A stretch of 58,588 nt of DNA, from NCBI GenBank assembly GCA_029862125.1, contig JAOTXY010000014.1, positions 1 to 58,588 of the forward strand, written 5' to 3'. This document shows, in pieces, positions 34,492 through 44,262 of this stretch. This DNA is from Gammaproteobacteria bacterium (GTDB lineage Bacteria > Pseudomonadota > Gammaproteobacteria > GCA-001735895). The stretch's first letter is position 1. Each line of letters starts with the position of its first letter. Position numbers and translations under genes: made by a program. Under the pieces are notes generated by a model. The model was not told the DNA's origin and searched no databases. It saw nothing but the letters and a program-made list of their open reading frames with translations.

Positions 34492-35391
34492 CTAACCCGG
34501 CGAAGACGCCTCGGCCGCCTGCAGTTTGATTCGCCGCTCAACCATTGCCTCGCGATGCGTCAGGTAACTGATCGCGCCGACGATCATCAACGCACCGGCG
34601 ATAACCCAGGTATCCGGAATTTCATCGAACAACCAGTAGCCGATAATAATCGCCCACACCAGCTGCAGGAATGAAAGTGGCTGGGTAACCGTCAATGGCG
34701 CGTAAGCGATCGCACGCGTAATAGCATAGTGACCCGCTGTGGCAAATACCGCTACCAGCGCAAGCCAACTGACTTCGACCCAGGTAGGTTCGCGCCAGAA
34801 GTAGATGGCGCCGGGCAACAATGCCAGGGTACAGAAAATTGTCAGCATCACCAGGATATCGCCCGAGCTCTGGCTGCGCGTCATTTGCTTGGCGAACAGG
34901 AAGGAACCGGCAAAACAAAATGCCGCGATCAACTGCGCCAGCGAACCGGCCTCGATGGTTTGAAAACCGGGACGCAGAATGACCAGCGTACCGACAAATC
35001 CGGCAAGTATCGCCAGCATGCGGCGTATCTTAACCTTTTCATGGAATATCAGGATCGCACCGAGCGCGGTAAATACCGGGGTCGAAAAACCGATTGCTGT
35101 CACTTCTGACAGGGGAATGCGGGCCATCGCAAAGAACCACAGCATCACGGCGACACCGTGCAAGATGCCGCGATAAAAATAGAGTTTGAAACTGCCGGGC
35201 CTGATACCGCGCCAGCGCATCCGCCACAGCATCGGCAACACCAGGATGACGCCGATCGCATAACGGATGAACGCCGCCTGCACCGCCGCCATGTCAGATC
35301 CCAGGTGGCGCACCAGCACGGTCACTGCGACAAACAGCAGCCCACCGGCCACCATCCACAGACAGCCCAGTAAATTTGATTGTTGCGGCAT
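34492..35391 (-). CDS. EamA/DMT-family transporter
   Basis: A 299-residue inner-membrane protein with ten predicted helices in two EamA halves (FIRYAIGVILVLPMLWRMRW; PVFTALGAILIFHEKV in the first, and VTQPLSFLQLVWAIIIGYWLF in the second). Family members export amino acids or other metabolites. It ends 22 nt from the convergent ankyrin gene. Confidence 0.9.
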   Translation of the reverse strand: MPQQSNLLGCLWMVAGGLLFVAVTVLVRHLGSDMAAVQAAFIRYAIGVILVLPMLWRMRWRGIRPGSFKLYFYRGILHGVAVMLWFFAMARIPLSEVTAIGFSTPVFTALGAILIFHEKVKIRRMLAILAGFVGTLVILRPGFQTIEAGSLAQLIAAFCFAGSFLFAKQMTRSQSSGDILVMLTIFCTLALLPGAIYFWREPTWVEVSWLALVAVFATAGHYAITRAIAYAPLTVTQPLSFLQLVWAIIIGYWLFDEIPDTWVIAGALMIVGAISYLTHREAMVERRIKLQAAEASSPG

Positions 35392-35449
35392 GCGCGCGAT
35401 TGGAACATTATCACACTGGAGATTGCAATCTTTCCCCGATGATTCGATT

Positions 35450-36523
35450 ATGACCGCGACCTTACCACACCACTATTACCACGATGCCGCAGTTTATGCC
35501 TACGAATGTGAACATATTTTTCGCCGGCACTGGTGGTTAGTCGGAGTTGAATCCAGCCTTGCCGAAACGGGTAATTATCTGGCATTTAACCTGATGAAAT
35601 GGCCGCTGGTAGTGGTGCGAGACCAGCAGTCGAAGTTACGCGGATATTACAACCTGTGCCGACATCGAGCTGGTCCACTGGTGCTGGAAGGAACAGGGCA
35701 CTGCCGGGATTTCGTGTGTCGCTATCACGGCTGGCGCTATGCCTGCTCCGGAGAATTACTAAAAACCCCGGGATTCGAAAAGGGCGAAATTGCCGACCCG
35801 GCAGAGATGGGACTGTTACCTGTTCGAGTTGACAGCTGGAACGGCATGGTTTTCGTGTGCCTCGATGAGTCCGCACCCGACCTGAAAACATGGCTTGGAG
35901 ATATCGTGTCAATCGCGGCAGGATTTGACGATACTTCAGCCATGCATTTTGACGGCGATGTGATCAAACGCGCGGCCGCCAACTGGAAGACTTACGGCGA
36001 CAACTCCTGCGAGGGATACCACGTCGGCATGGTGCACAGGGCTCTGGGTTCGTCGATGCTGCGCGAATCGGTCGACATAGATTGTTATGACAACGGCGAG
36101 TTTGTCGGTTTCGATGTCAGCTACAGCTCAGGACAAGATCAAAGCCGGGCCGGTAAAGGCTTCTGGGTTTACAAGTTTCCCGGCCTGTTACTGCATTTTG
36201 CAGACTATGCGTTTAACGCCGAAACCGTGCTCCCGCTCGACCCAAATGCGATTCAGCTACAACGCTGGTTCTGGTCTCATGCCGAGAAGGCTGCCGACAA
36301 CAATATCGATACCGAATTGATTCGTCCTAACTCGGAAAAGGTAATCGACGAAGACATCAACATTTGCGAACGAGTACAGCATAACCTCGGCTCCGGCGTC
36401 TATCCCGGGGGCACCCTGTCAGCACGACAGGAACCCGGCACAATCTATTTTCAACAGTTGGTGCGCCGTGCGTTAAGCGGATTTGCCGAGCCTGAAGAAT
36501 CCGGCGCAAAGGGCCGAAATTAA
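35450..36523 (+). CDS. Rieske oxygenase catalytic subunit, quaternary-amine type
   Basis: A 357-residue ring-hydroxylating-oxygenase alpha-type protein. The Rieske 2Fe-2S ligands are Cys70/His72 and Cys90/His93 (NLCRHRAGPLVL and FVCRYHGWRY). The mononuclear iron site is Asp184/His191/His196 in GDNSCEGYHVGMVH, with a later Asp near residue 302. The C-terminal DEDINICERVQHNLGSG pattern resembles glycine betaine and carnitine monooxygenase subunits rather than aromatic dioxygenases (inference from memory). No reductase gene is adjacent. Its 3' end overlaps the convergent MFS gene by 51 bp. Confidence 0.85.
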   Translation: MTATLPHHYYHDAAVYAYECEHIFRRHWWLVGVESSLAETGNYLAFNLMKWPLVVVRDQQSKLRGYYNLCRHRAGPLVLEGTGHCRDFVCRYHGWRYACSGELLKTPGFEKGEIADPAEMGLLPVRVDSWNGMVFVCLDESAPDLKTWLGDIVSIAAGFDDTSAMHFDGDVIKRAAANWKTYGDNSCEGYHVGMVHRALGSSMLRESVDIDCYDNGEFVGFDVSYSSGQDQSRAGKGFWVYKFPGLLLHFADYAFNAETVLPLDPNAIQLQRWFWSHAEKAADNNIDTELIRPNSEKVIDEDINICERVQHNLGSGVYPGGTLSARQEPGTIYFQQLVRRALSGFAEPEESGAKGRN

Positions 36524-37624
36524 TGCGATTACGGCCGCAATGACCATGGCCAGACCGTATCCCGCACGCAGGTCGTAAATCAATCCGGCGCTCCAGGGGG
36601 CGACCAGTCCGGCAAATCCCCAGGCGATAAACACCTGACCGTAAGCCTGTGGGCCGCGTTCATCGAAGTAGTTCGATATAGCAACCGGGTAAACCGCGAT
36701 GATCGATCCGTAGGAGAGTCCCACCAAAGTAAGTAATGCAACTACAATGACGGCACTATCCGAGATACTTATAGCCAATAGAGCAACCGCGGATAGTAGC
36801 GGCAAGCCCACAAGGAAGCGATTTAGCGGCCAGCGATCAACCAGCCATCCGGCGAGAAAGCCACCACCGGCGCTACCAACACCAATCATTACGGCCGCTA
36901 ATGTGGCAAGCGTAGTACTGGCATTTTTTGACAGGCCAATGCCGGCAGCGTGACCAATGGCCATCAGTCCTGCAAAGACACTCGTCATGTAGGCTATCCA
37001 GAACTGCACGACCTTGCGCTTATCGATAGGGCTTGCATGGCTAACATCTGCCTGCGCCACAGCATAGCTCACACCGGCAACACGCAGCATGATTGCGGCG
37101 AGTATTCCGCATCCAACCACGGCGAGCGCAATCGCAACCAATGCCGACTCCAGTGACACCAGTTCAATGCGCCAGGCAAATATCCTGGCGAACACGATCG
37201 AACCCACGGCATAAGCCGCGGTAACCGCACCCATCGCAAACCCCTTGATTTCCGGCATGACCCGGCCCACCAGCTGCAGGCTGAAGCCATAACCGATACC
37301 GTTACTGAATCCGAACGCGACGCTATACCCAGCAAAAAGCAGCCACCAGCTGGTCGCAGCTGACGCCAACAGCAAACCTGCGGCCGCAACTAGAGAGGTA
37401 ATCAAAACGAGCCACCAGGCGGGCAACAAATTGTAAACTCGATAACCCAGCAATACTGCCAGCGTGATTGCAACCAGCGCGAAGGAATAGATCAGGCTAA
37501 TTTCAGAGCGTGGAAGCTCGAGCAACTCTTCTAGGGATACGATAAATACCGAAAATGCATGCACCGAACCCAGCACGAAAGTGACCAGCATCGATGCTAA
37601 CAGTGTTAGCGTGCGCTTACTCAA
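36473..37624 (-). CDS. MFS transporter
   Basis: A 383-residue inner-membrane protein with twelve predicted helices. It resembles the oxalate/formate antiporter-like part of the major facilitator superfamily (VLGSVHAFSVFIVSLEELL; FGFSNGIGYGFSLQLVGR). The favoured start is a TTG at 37624 that overlaps the EamA stop (TTGA), showing coupling to that gene. The gene's 3' end overlaps the Rieske gene on the other strand. Substrate unknown. Confidence 0.88.
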   Translation of the reverse strand: MSKRTLTLLASMLVTFVLGSVHAFSVFIVSLEELLELPRSEISLIYSFALVAITLAVLLGYRVYNLLPAWWLVLITSLVAAAGLLLASAATSWWLLFAGYSVAFGFSNGIGYGFSLQLVGRVMPEIKGFAMGAVTAAYAVGSIVFARIFAWRIELVSLESALVAIALAVVGCGILAAIMLRVAGVSYAVAQADVSHASPIDKRKVVQFWIAYMTSVFAGLMAIGHAAGIGLSKNASTTLATLAAVMIGVGSAGGGFLAGWLVDRWPLNRFLVGLPLLSAVALLAISISDSAVIVVALLTLVGLSYGSIIAVYPVAISNYFDERGPQAYGQVFIAWGFAGLVAPWSAGLIYDLRAGYGLAMVIAAVIALISALCAGFFRLGKSA

Positions 37625-38547
37625 TGGCGAAGGGCTCCACCGGCTTTATCCAATTTGATTCGCTTTTGACCGCGCACGAAGATAAACATGCCGCTAGCCG
37701 CGATGACTCCTGCGCCAATCCAGGTCGTCAACACTGGCACCTCGCCCCAGAACAAAAAGCCTACTATGGCAGCAAAAACCATGGCGAGGTATTCAAACGG
37801 CGCCAATAAACTTGCTTCCGCATATCGAAACGAGACTGTTAACAGCCATTGTTGCATTCCACAGCCCAGTCCAAATCCAAGGAACAGCAACAAATCGTCA
37901 TCACGCGGCGTCAACCACCCCGAAAGCAGCACCCAGGCAAGACAAACCAGGCTGCCCAGGTTATTGTAAAAAATTCCGATCGTAACCGACTTTTCGCTGC
38001 TACTGAGTTTGCGTAACCAGATTGCCACCAGGGCACCGGTAAAGGCGGACCCGGCCGCTGCCACCACGCCGATATCCCAGGTATCTGCTCCGGGCCTTGC
38101 GATCAGCAATACCCCGATGAAGCCGGCAATCACCGCTAACCAACGCTGCGGCCCAATCGACTCGCCGAGCAGGAAAATGGATAACACGGTTATAAAAATA
38201 GGTGCGGCGTAAGAAATCGCGGTGGCGTCCGCGATCGGTATTCGAGTGAGCGCAAAGTACAGCAGCCCGAGACTGACGATGCCGCTGATACTGCGAATGG
38301 CATGATCGAACGGGCGCCGGGTCAAAAGCCCGGCTAGTCCGGACGTCGACAGGAGAATAATCCAGAAAAAACCACTCGCGAACAGGTAGCGAAATAACAA
38401 CACCTCGCTCAATGGGTAGTCGCGGTTGACCAGTTCGCGCACCGCGGCACTGAGTAACGCCATTAGCAGCAGGTTTCCGACGAAGGTTGCTATCCCGAGT
38501 GCGGGATGATCGCGGTGTCCGCCAACCAGGCTGGAAGATAGCGCCAT
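37621..38547 (-). CDS. EamA/DMT-family transporter
   Basis: A 308-residue inner-membrane protein of two EamA halves (LFRYLFASGFFWIILL; ADATAISYAAPIFITVLSIF; second half with EASLLAPFEYLAMVFAAIVGF). It forms a pair with the overlapping MFS gene, so the two may handle the same metabolite in opposite directions (inference). Confidence 0.9.
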   Translation of the reverse strand: MALSSSLVGGHRDHPALGIATFVGNLLLMALLSAAVRELVNRDYPLSEVLLFRYLFASGFFWIILLSTSGLAGLLTRRPFDHAIRSISGIVSLGLLYFALTRIPIADATAISYAAPIFITVLSIFLLGESIGPQRWLAVIAGFIGVLLIARPGADTWDIGVVAAAGSAFTGALVAIWLRKLSSSEKSVTIGIFYNNLGSLVCLAWVLLSGWLTPRDDDLLLFLGFGLGCGMQQWLLTVSFRYAEASLLAPFEYLAMVFAAIVGFLFWGEVPVLTTWIGAGVIAASGMFIFVRGQKRIKLDKAGGALRH

Positions 38548-38668
38548 TTCATGGTCTCAAGTCAGGTTCGGGTGCCTGTCGATAACAAGGGGTAAGCAGC
38601 GCAGTATACTTAAACGGGATCAGCCTCGATACATTAGTGCGTGTTAACGAGGTAAAACCGATTATGAT

Positions 38669-40150
38669 TTAAACAGCTACTTCAGATCTGAAAAAGCCGA
38701 AATTATTTTTCCCCCGGCGCTTGATCTGGTACATCGCTTTATCGGCCGAGCGAATCAAGTCTTCGGCAGTGGCGCCGTTTTCAGGGTAAAGCGAAATGCC
38801 AATACTTGCACTGACCGCAACCTCGACATTCTCGACACGAATTGGTTGCACGATTTGCTCGATCAGTCCGGAAGCGATGCGCTCGGCAACCTTGAAATCG
38901 GGCAGACTTGAAAGAATAATAATGAACTCGTCACCACCTATGCGCGCAACGGTATCGGTTTCGCGGATTTCGGCCTTGATGCGAAGCGCGGTGGCCTGCA
39001 ATACCAGGTCGCCAAATTCATGACCATGTTCATCGTTGATTTCCTTGAAGCCATCGAGATCCAGAAACATAACCGCCGACATCTGGTTGGTGCGACGGGC
39101 CTCGGCGAGCGATTGATTAAGCCGGTCCTTGCACAGTCGCAGGCTAGGTAATCCGGTCAACGCGTCGTGGTTGGCCAGGAAGTGAAGTTCGGCGGCAATT
39201 TTTTCACGCTCTTTAATTTCTCCTTCGAGTTGTTTTACCGTTTCTGCAAGTTTGCGGGTGCGGCTTTTTACCATTGCCTCCAGCGAATCGCGCGAATCGC
39301 GTAAATTCTGTTCGGTGACTATTTGCTGGGTGATGTCCTGTACCACGCCAATCGATCTGAACTCGCCACTCGGGGAGTGCAAGGCTGTGCCCTGCTCACG
39401 AATCCAGCACATCTCGCCATCGGACCGGTGTATTCGGTATTCCACTTTATAGTCTCCACCATCCGCGTCATGCTTGCGGTAAATCTCTATAAGGTTTTCC
39501 TGGTCTTCGGGATGTACGTCCTCGATATAATCGGCTCGCGAAGAAACCATACTCTGGTATTCATCAACCGCGGCGCCGTGGATCTTGGCGACGCCCTCGC
39601 TGAGATCATCGTAGCTTGCAGTAGTCGGGGCGTAAGTGAAATGACCGATATCGGTAATAGCCTCGACCTGCTGCGCCATGGCATCCCGGTTTTCCAGTTT
39701 GAGCTCGTAGTTTTTACGCTCGGTAATGTCCCACAGCAAGCAGAACGCGGACCTTATCTGGCCCTCTTTATCTGTATCGACAAACCCTACCTCGTAAATG
39801 TGCCTGACCTCGCCATCATTGCGCTGAATCCGATACTCGACTTCGTACGAACCCTCGTTTTTTCGTAGTTCGTAGGATTGACTGTAAAACTCCCTGTCTT
39901 CGGTATGCAAAACCTCGAGCATCAGGTCCCAGGAATTCTGCGACTGCATTATTTCTGCAACGGTCTGGTTGAAGATTGCTGCGTAACCGTTAGAACAGGA
40001 TTTTATAAGCCCGGTTTCATAGTCCCATTCGCAGTGCCCGATATGGGCGGTCTGCTCGGTCGTATCAAGGAGAATTTCCTGATGGCGCAATCTTTCGAGT
40101 TCGGCTTCGAGCTCCGAAGTGTCTAGTAAACTTTTCATTTCAGTGGACAC
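38669..40150 (-). CDS. PAS-domain diguanylate cyclase
   Basis: A 493-residue cytoplasmic protein making cyclic di-GMP. It has two PAS_3-type domains (about residues 25-145 and 155-285, each ending in a DITERK or DITQQ segment), a coiled coil at about 290-325 and a GGDEF domain (FLDLDGFKEINDEHGHEFGD, ARIGGDEFIIIL). The active-site GGDEF is intact, so it should be a functional cyclase. No RxxD inhibitory site is obvious, and no EAL domain is present. GTG at 40150 or ATG at 40138 may be the start. It lies 48 bp after a longer paralogue. Confidence 0.92.
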   Translation of the reverse strand: MSTEMKSLLDTSELEAELERLRHQEILLDTTEQTAHIGHCEWDYETGLIKSCSNGYAAIFNQTVAEIMQSQNSWDLMLEVLHTEDREFYSQSYELRKNEGSYEVEYRIQRNDGEVRHIYEVGFVDTDKEGQIRSAFCLLWDITERKNYELKLENRDAMAQQVEAITDIGHFTYAPTTASYDDLSEGVAKIHGAAVDEYQSMVSSRADYIEDVHPEDQENLIEIYRKHDADGGDYKVEYRIHRSDGEMCWIREQGTALHSPSGEFRSIGVVQDITQQIVTEQNLRDSRDSLEAMVKSRTRKLAETVKQLEGEIKEREKIAAELHFLANHDALTGLPSLRLCKDRLNQSLAEARRTNQMSAVMFLDLDGFKEINDEHGHEFGDLVLQATALRIKAEIRETDTVARIGGDEFIIILSSLPDFKVAERIASGLIEQIVQPIRVENVEVAVSASIGISLYPENGATAEDLIRSADKAMYQIKRRGKNNFGFFRSEVAV

Positions 40151-40198
40151 GTTTAGACAGATCCTGCTTTGGTTATATGGTTTTTTTTCATATGCACT

Positions 40199-42118
40199 CT
40201 AAAGACCGGCAGAATTTACGAAACCGAAACTGTTTTTGCCCTCGCGCTTGACCTGGTACATCGCCTTATCGGCCGAACGGATTAATTTTTCGGCAGTTGT
40301 GCCATGCTCCGGATAAAGTGAAATTCCGATACTCGCGGTGATTTCGACTTCGATATCCTTAATTTGCAAAGGCCGCGCAACCTGTGTGATCACGGTCGCG
40401 GCAATTCGCTCGGCGATAGCCGTTTCAGGCAGGCTGGAGAGGATGATAACGAACTCGTCGCCCCCAATTCGCGCGACCGTATCCGTTTCCCGAATTTCTT
40501 TCTTGATCCGATCCGCAGTCATCTTTAATACCAGATCGCCAATATCGTGACCGTGCTGATCATTAATTTCCTTGAATCCGTCGAGGTCCAGGAACATGAC
40601 TGCCGAGGTTTGACGATTACGCCGCGCTTCGGCCAACGACTGGTCAAGTCGGTCCTTACACAAACGCAGGCTTGGCAGCCCGGTAAGCGCATCGTGGTTG
40701 GCCAGAAAATCGAGCTCGGCGGCAATTTTTTCGCGTTCTTCAATTTCGACCTGTAGCTGCTTGACGGTATTCGCCAGTTCGCGGGTGCGCTCGACCACCT
40801 GTTGCTCGAGGGAATCCCTGGCATCAATGACTTCCTGCGCAGCCTTCTTTTGCGCGGTAATATCCTGTAGTACACCGATGGTCTGCTCCGGAATACCGTG
40901 CGTCATCAGGTAGGCCCTGCCCATTTCTCGCACCCAGCAAAGTTCTCCGTCCTCACGCTGCAGGCGATACTCGACCTGCCATTCGCCACCCTCTGAGAGG
41001 AACTTATCGTAGGCTTTTTGTACCCTGGCGCGATCATCGACGTGGACTATTTCAAGACCCCCTTCGATTGACATAACTCTGGTCTTAATTTGATCGGTGC
41101 TCATTCCATAGATACGCGCCAGACCCGAACTGACGAAGAGATACTTCTGTCTGATTTCGTCGTAGATAAAGTGACCGATTTCGGTAATCGACTCGGCCTG
41201 ATTAGCCAGGGCATCCTTGTAAAGAAGCTCCTGTTCGCGCGCGACGCGCTCGGTAATATCCTGGATCACCCCCAGCGTTTGCCGAACCTTGTCATCACTA
41301 AACAGCTTGGCGCGGGTTAGCTCACGCACCCAACGGATCGACCCATCGGCACGCTTGATGCGAAATTCCAGCGCGCAATCCTGTCCCGTATCTATATAGC
41401 GCCGATACTCCTCGGCCACCCGCTGGCGATCTTCGGCAACAATATCGGCAAGGTCATCTTCGACGCTACGTATTTTCTCCTGGTATGCCTCGGCCGTGGT
41501 CCCGAAAATGCGGGCACAACCGTCACTCAGGTAAACATAGCGCCCGGTATCCTCGTCAAAGATGAAATGCCCAATATCGGTAATGGCTTCGGTTTGGCGC
41601 GCGAGTTCATCCCGATATTCCAGGTCACGCTCACGCCTGATCTGGTCAGAGATGTCTTGCATAATGCCAAAACTTCCCCGTTCGACACCGTCATCATCAA
41701 CCACGATAACCCCGAACTCGCGGATATGCTTCATCGAGCCATCATCAAGAAGGATGCGATACCGAACATCCAGTGTTTTATTGTCGCGCAATGCTTTTGC
41801 TGCACGCCGGTAATGCTTTTGATCGTCCGGGTGGATTTGTTGAACTGTCTTTTCCCAGCTGTCCTGAGAGGCCAGTACTTCATCGACAGTCATGTTGTAC
41901 AGATTTGCATACTCCTTCGAACAGGATTCAAGTCGATCAAGCTCGTAATTCCACTCGTAGTGGCCAATTCTTGCAGCCTGCTCAGTCGCATCAAACAGGG
42001 TTTCGCGACGCCGTGATTTTTCCAGTTCGGCTTCGAGCTCTGCCCGGCTCAAACCAGAAAATTCTGATGTGGATGGATTCTGCGTCTGCGCTATGGCTAG
42101 CACGTCAATTGTTGGCAT
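40199..42118 (-). CDS. PAS-domain diguanylate cyclase (longer paralogue)
   Basis: A 639-residue protein with three PAS_3-type domains (about residues 30-165, 175-300 and 305-430), a coiled coil and a C-terminal GGDEF domain with intact ARIGGDEFVIIL. The last 200 residues are very similar to those of the downstream paralogue (FLANHDALTGLPSLRLCKD in both, and SADKAMYQ at the end), while the PAS parts differ in number. This points to a tandem duplication followed by gain or loss of a PAS unit. Confidence 0.92.
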   Translation of the reverse strand: MPTIDVLAIAQTQNPSTSEFSGLSRAELEAELEKSRRRETLFDATEQAARIGHYEWNYELDRLESCSKEYANLYNMTVDEVLASQDSWEKTVQQIHPDDQKHYRRAAKALRDNKTLDVRYRILLDDGSMKHIREFGVIVVDDDGVERGSFGIMQDISDQIRRERDLEYRDELARQTEAITDIGHFIFDEDTGRYVYLSDGCARIFGTTAEAYQEKIRSVEDDLADIVAEDRQRVAEEYRRYIDTGQDCALEFRIKRADGSIRWVRELTRAKLFSDDKVRQTLGVIQDITERVAREQELLYKDALANQAESITEIGHFIYDEIRQKYLFVSSGLARIYGMSTDQIKTRVMSIEGGLEIVHVDDRARVQKAYDKFLSEGGEWQVEYRLQREDGELCWVREMGRAYLMTHGIPEQTIGVLQDITAQKKAAQEVIDARDSLEQQVVERTRELANTVKQLQVEIEEREKIAAELDFLANHDALTGLPSLRLCKDRLDQSLAEARRNRQTSAVMFLDLDGFKEINDQHGHDIGDLVLKMTADRIKKEIRETDTVARIGGDEFVIILSSLPETAIAERIAATVITQVARPLQIKDIEVEITASIGISLYPEHGTTAEKLIRSADKAMYQVKREGKNSFGFVNSAGL

Positions 42119-42215
42119 TTAATTAATCGGTTAACTTTCATCTGGCATAGCACTTGAGTATAGGCGCGATAGCCTGTTTTTCCATGCGATCGGCGGGTCC
42201 AGGGATGACGTTGAA

Positions 42216-42245
42216 TTGGTTAAAAATCACTCCCTGTAGCATAAT
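42216..42245 (+). promoter_or_regulatory. Sigma70-like promoter of the FAD-linked oxidoreductase gene
   Basis: TTGGTT at 42216-42221 and CATAAT at 42240-42245 with an 18-bp spacer, about 26 nt before the expected leader end and 33 nt before the ATG. A moderate match in a divergent intergenic region where a promoter is needed. Confidence 0.35.
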
Positions 42246-42277
42246 TCGGACTGGCTTAAGTTACCGGTAAGCAAACC

Positions 42278-43675
42278 ATGAACCATCCGGCGGCAAATCT
42301 TCCTGATCTGGCACCCCTGATAGATCAACTGCAGTCAATCCTGGGGGAACGAGTCAGTACCAGCAGCACAATACTCGAGCAGCACGGGCACGGTGAATCC
42401 TGGCATCCAGTGCAAGCACCCGATGCGGTCTGTTTTCCGCAAAGCAACGAAGAAGTGGCCGCTATCGTAAGGCTCTGCGCCGGAACTGCTACGCCAGTCA
42501 TCGCGTTTGGTACCGGCACTTCGCTTGAAGGCCAGGTACAGGCGGTCAAGGGGGGTATCTGCATCGATCTTTCCCAGATGAATCAAATCCTTGAAGTGGG
42601 TAACGAGGACATGGACTGTCGCGTTCAGGCTGGTGTCACGCGGCGTCAACTAAACCAGTACCTGCGCGATACCGGTTTATTCTTCCCGATCGATCCCGGT
42701 GCCGATACCTCGATCGGCGGCATGGCGGCGACGCGGGCCTCGGGAACCAACGCGGTGCGCTACGGCACCATGCGCGAAAACGTACTTGGACTGACCGTGG
42801 TCACAGCCAGTGGTGAAATCATAAAGACGGGAACGCGTGCGCGTAAATCGGCAGCCGGCTACGATCTTACCCGCCTGTTTGTCGGGTCCGAAGGCACACT
42901 CGGCGTCATCACCGAAGTCAGCCTCAGGCTTTACGGCCTGGCCGAGGCTATTTCTGCCGCCATCGTCAACTTCCCGGACGTACGCTCGGCCGCCGAAGCG
43001 ACGATTCAGACGATCCAGATGGGCATTCCCATGGCACGTATCGAGATTGTCGACAGCGCCTATATGAAAGCGATTAACACTTACAGTAAAACCGATTACC
43101 CGGAACTCGACACCCTGTTCCTCGAGTTCCATGGCACCCGTGCCGGCGTCGCCGAACAGGTGCAGATGTTCAACGAGATATCGCAGGAATTTGGCGCGAC
43201 CGGGTTTCAATGGGCAGAGCAGGAGGAGGACCGCCATCGACTCTGGCGCGCACGCCATGACGCTTACTACGCCGGTCTCGCGGTTCATCCGGGCTACCGC
43301 GGTTACGTAACTGACATTTGTGTACCGATTTCACGGCTCGCGGACTGTATCGCCGAGACCCAGGCGGATATTGCCGATTCAGGCCTGTTCGCACCCGTCA
43401 TCGGTCATGTCGGCGATGGCAATTTTCACTCAACCATGTTCATCGACCCTGAAAACGAGGCCATGCTCGAAAAAGCGCTCGAGCTCGATCATCGCATGGT
43501 ACAACGCGCACTGGATATGGGCGGCACCTGCACCGGCGAGCACGGTATCGGTCTGGGCAAGTTAAAGCATATGCGCAACGAGCACGGCGACGGCGCGGTC
43601 GAGGTGATGAAGGCGATCAAGGCTGCACTGGATCCGCAAAATATCATGAACCCCGGCAAGGTTGTCGATTGCTAG
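42278..43675 (+). CDS. FAD-linked D-lactate/2-hydroxyacid dehydrogenase (GlcD-like)
   Basis: A 465-residue enzyme with FAD_binding_4 (FGTGTSLEGQVQAVKGGICI; GADTSIGGMAATRASGTNAV) and FAD-oxidase_C (IGHVGDGNFHSTM; CTGEHGIGLGKLKHM). It is the D-lactate-dehydrogenase (cytochrome) type and a paralogue of GlcD at 23185, but it stands alone without GlcE/GlcF partners. Likely oxidises D-lactate or a related 2-hydroxyacid. Its TAG stop shares a CTAG with the convergent acpH stop. Confidence 0.92.
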   Translation: MNHPAANLPDLAPLIDQLQSILGERVSTSSTILEQHGHGESWHPVQAPDAVCFPQSNEEVAAIVRLCAGTATPVIAFGTGTSLEGQVQAVKGGICIDLSQMNQILEVGNEDMDCRVQAGVTRRQLNQYLRDTGLFFPIDPGADTSIGGMAATRASGTNAVRYGTMRENVLGLTVVTASGEIIKTGTRARKSAAGYDLTRLFVGSEGTLGVITEVSLRLYGLAEAISAAIVNFPDVRSAAEATIQTIQMGIPMARIEIVDSAYMKAINTYSKTDYPELDTLFLEFHGTRAGVAEQVQMFNEISQEFGATGFQWAEQEEDRHRLWRARHDAYYAGLAVHPGYRGYVTDICVPISRLADCIAETQADIADSGLFAPVIGHVGDGNFHSTMFIDPENEAMLEKALELDHRMVQRALDMGGTCTGEHGIGLGKLKHMRNEHGDGAVEVMKAIKAALDPQNIMNPGKVVDC

Positions 43676-44262
43676 ATCGACTCGATTGCCTGATCAGCTA
43701 CATGCTGCTGCAGTTGAGGATAAAATTCGAAGAACCCATCCCGGATCATTTCATGATGGCGCAGTAAATCCTCGATTGCATTGTCAAACTGATTGGCAAA
43801 ACGGATACGGCCGGCGACGCGATCGAGCGATTCGGCAACCGCATCGATTTCGCGGTAAGAACCAAACCAGTCAAATTCGATCATGCGCCGGGTCACACGA
43901 CGCATGTTTTCGCCCGGCATCAATTCCTGACCGTCAGACATGCGTTGATAAAATCCTGAAATCAGGGGTCCGAGATCCCGGTTTTCGAACTTTTCCCAGT
44001 GACTGATCAGCAGGTGGTCAAAATAGATATCCAGCGCAATACCGGCAAAACGGCGTCGCTCACGACTGAAAACATGCTTCATTTCCCCTACTAACGGGTG
44101 CGTATCGGTAAACCTGTCGACCGCGCGATGATTATTCAACCCTGCCTTGACCGCTTTGGGTAGCAAATGCGGATCAACACCGCGCGCAAAATCACCCAGC
44201 AGGTTACCGACGGTCGATTCAATCGTCGGCTGCGACAATACCAGGTGAGCGAAATGATTCAT
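43672..44262 (-). CDS. acpH: Acyl-carrier-protein phosphodiesterase
   Basis: A 196-residue enzyme of the HD-like AcpH family that removes the phosphopantetheine group from acyl carrier protein. Family segments are MNHFAHLVLSQP, VGNLLGDFARG, HRAVDRFTDTHPLV and FAGIALDIYFDHLLISHW, with the conserved His/Asp positions. The ATG at 44262 was preferred to a GTG at 44268. It is divergent from the class II aldolase gene. Confidence 0.92.
   Translation of the reverse strand: MNHFAHLVLSQPTIESTVGNLLGDFARGVDPHLLPKAVKAGLNNHRAVDRFTDTHPLVGEMKHVFSRERRRFAGIALDIYFDHLLISHWEKFENRDLGPLISGFYQRMSDGQELMPGENMRRVTRRMIEFDWFGSYREIDAVAESLDRVAGRIRFANQFDNAIEDLLRHHEMIRDGFFEFYPQLQQHVADQAIESI

Noticed and set aside
42181..42208. 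CCATGCGAT...CAGGGATG resemblance to the hairpin-element core
   Set aside because: Only the AGGGAT word and a CCATG are shared, no flanking stem pairs well, and the spacing differs. Too short to call a third copy.
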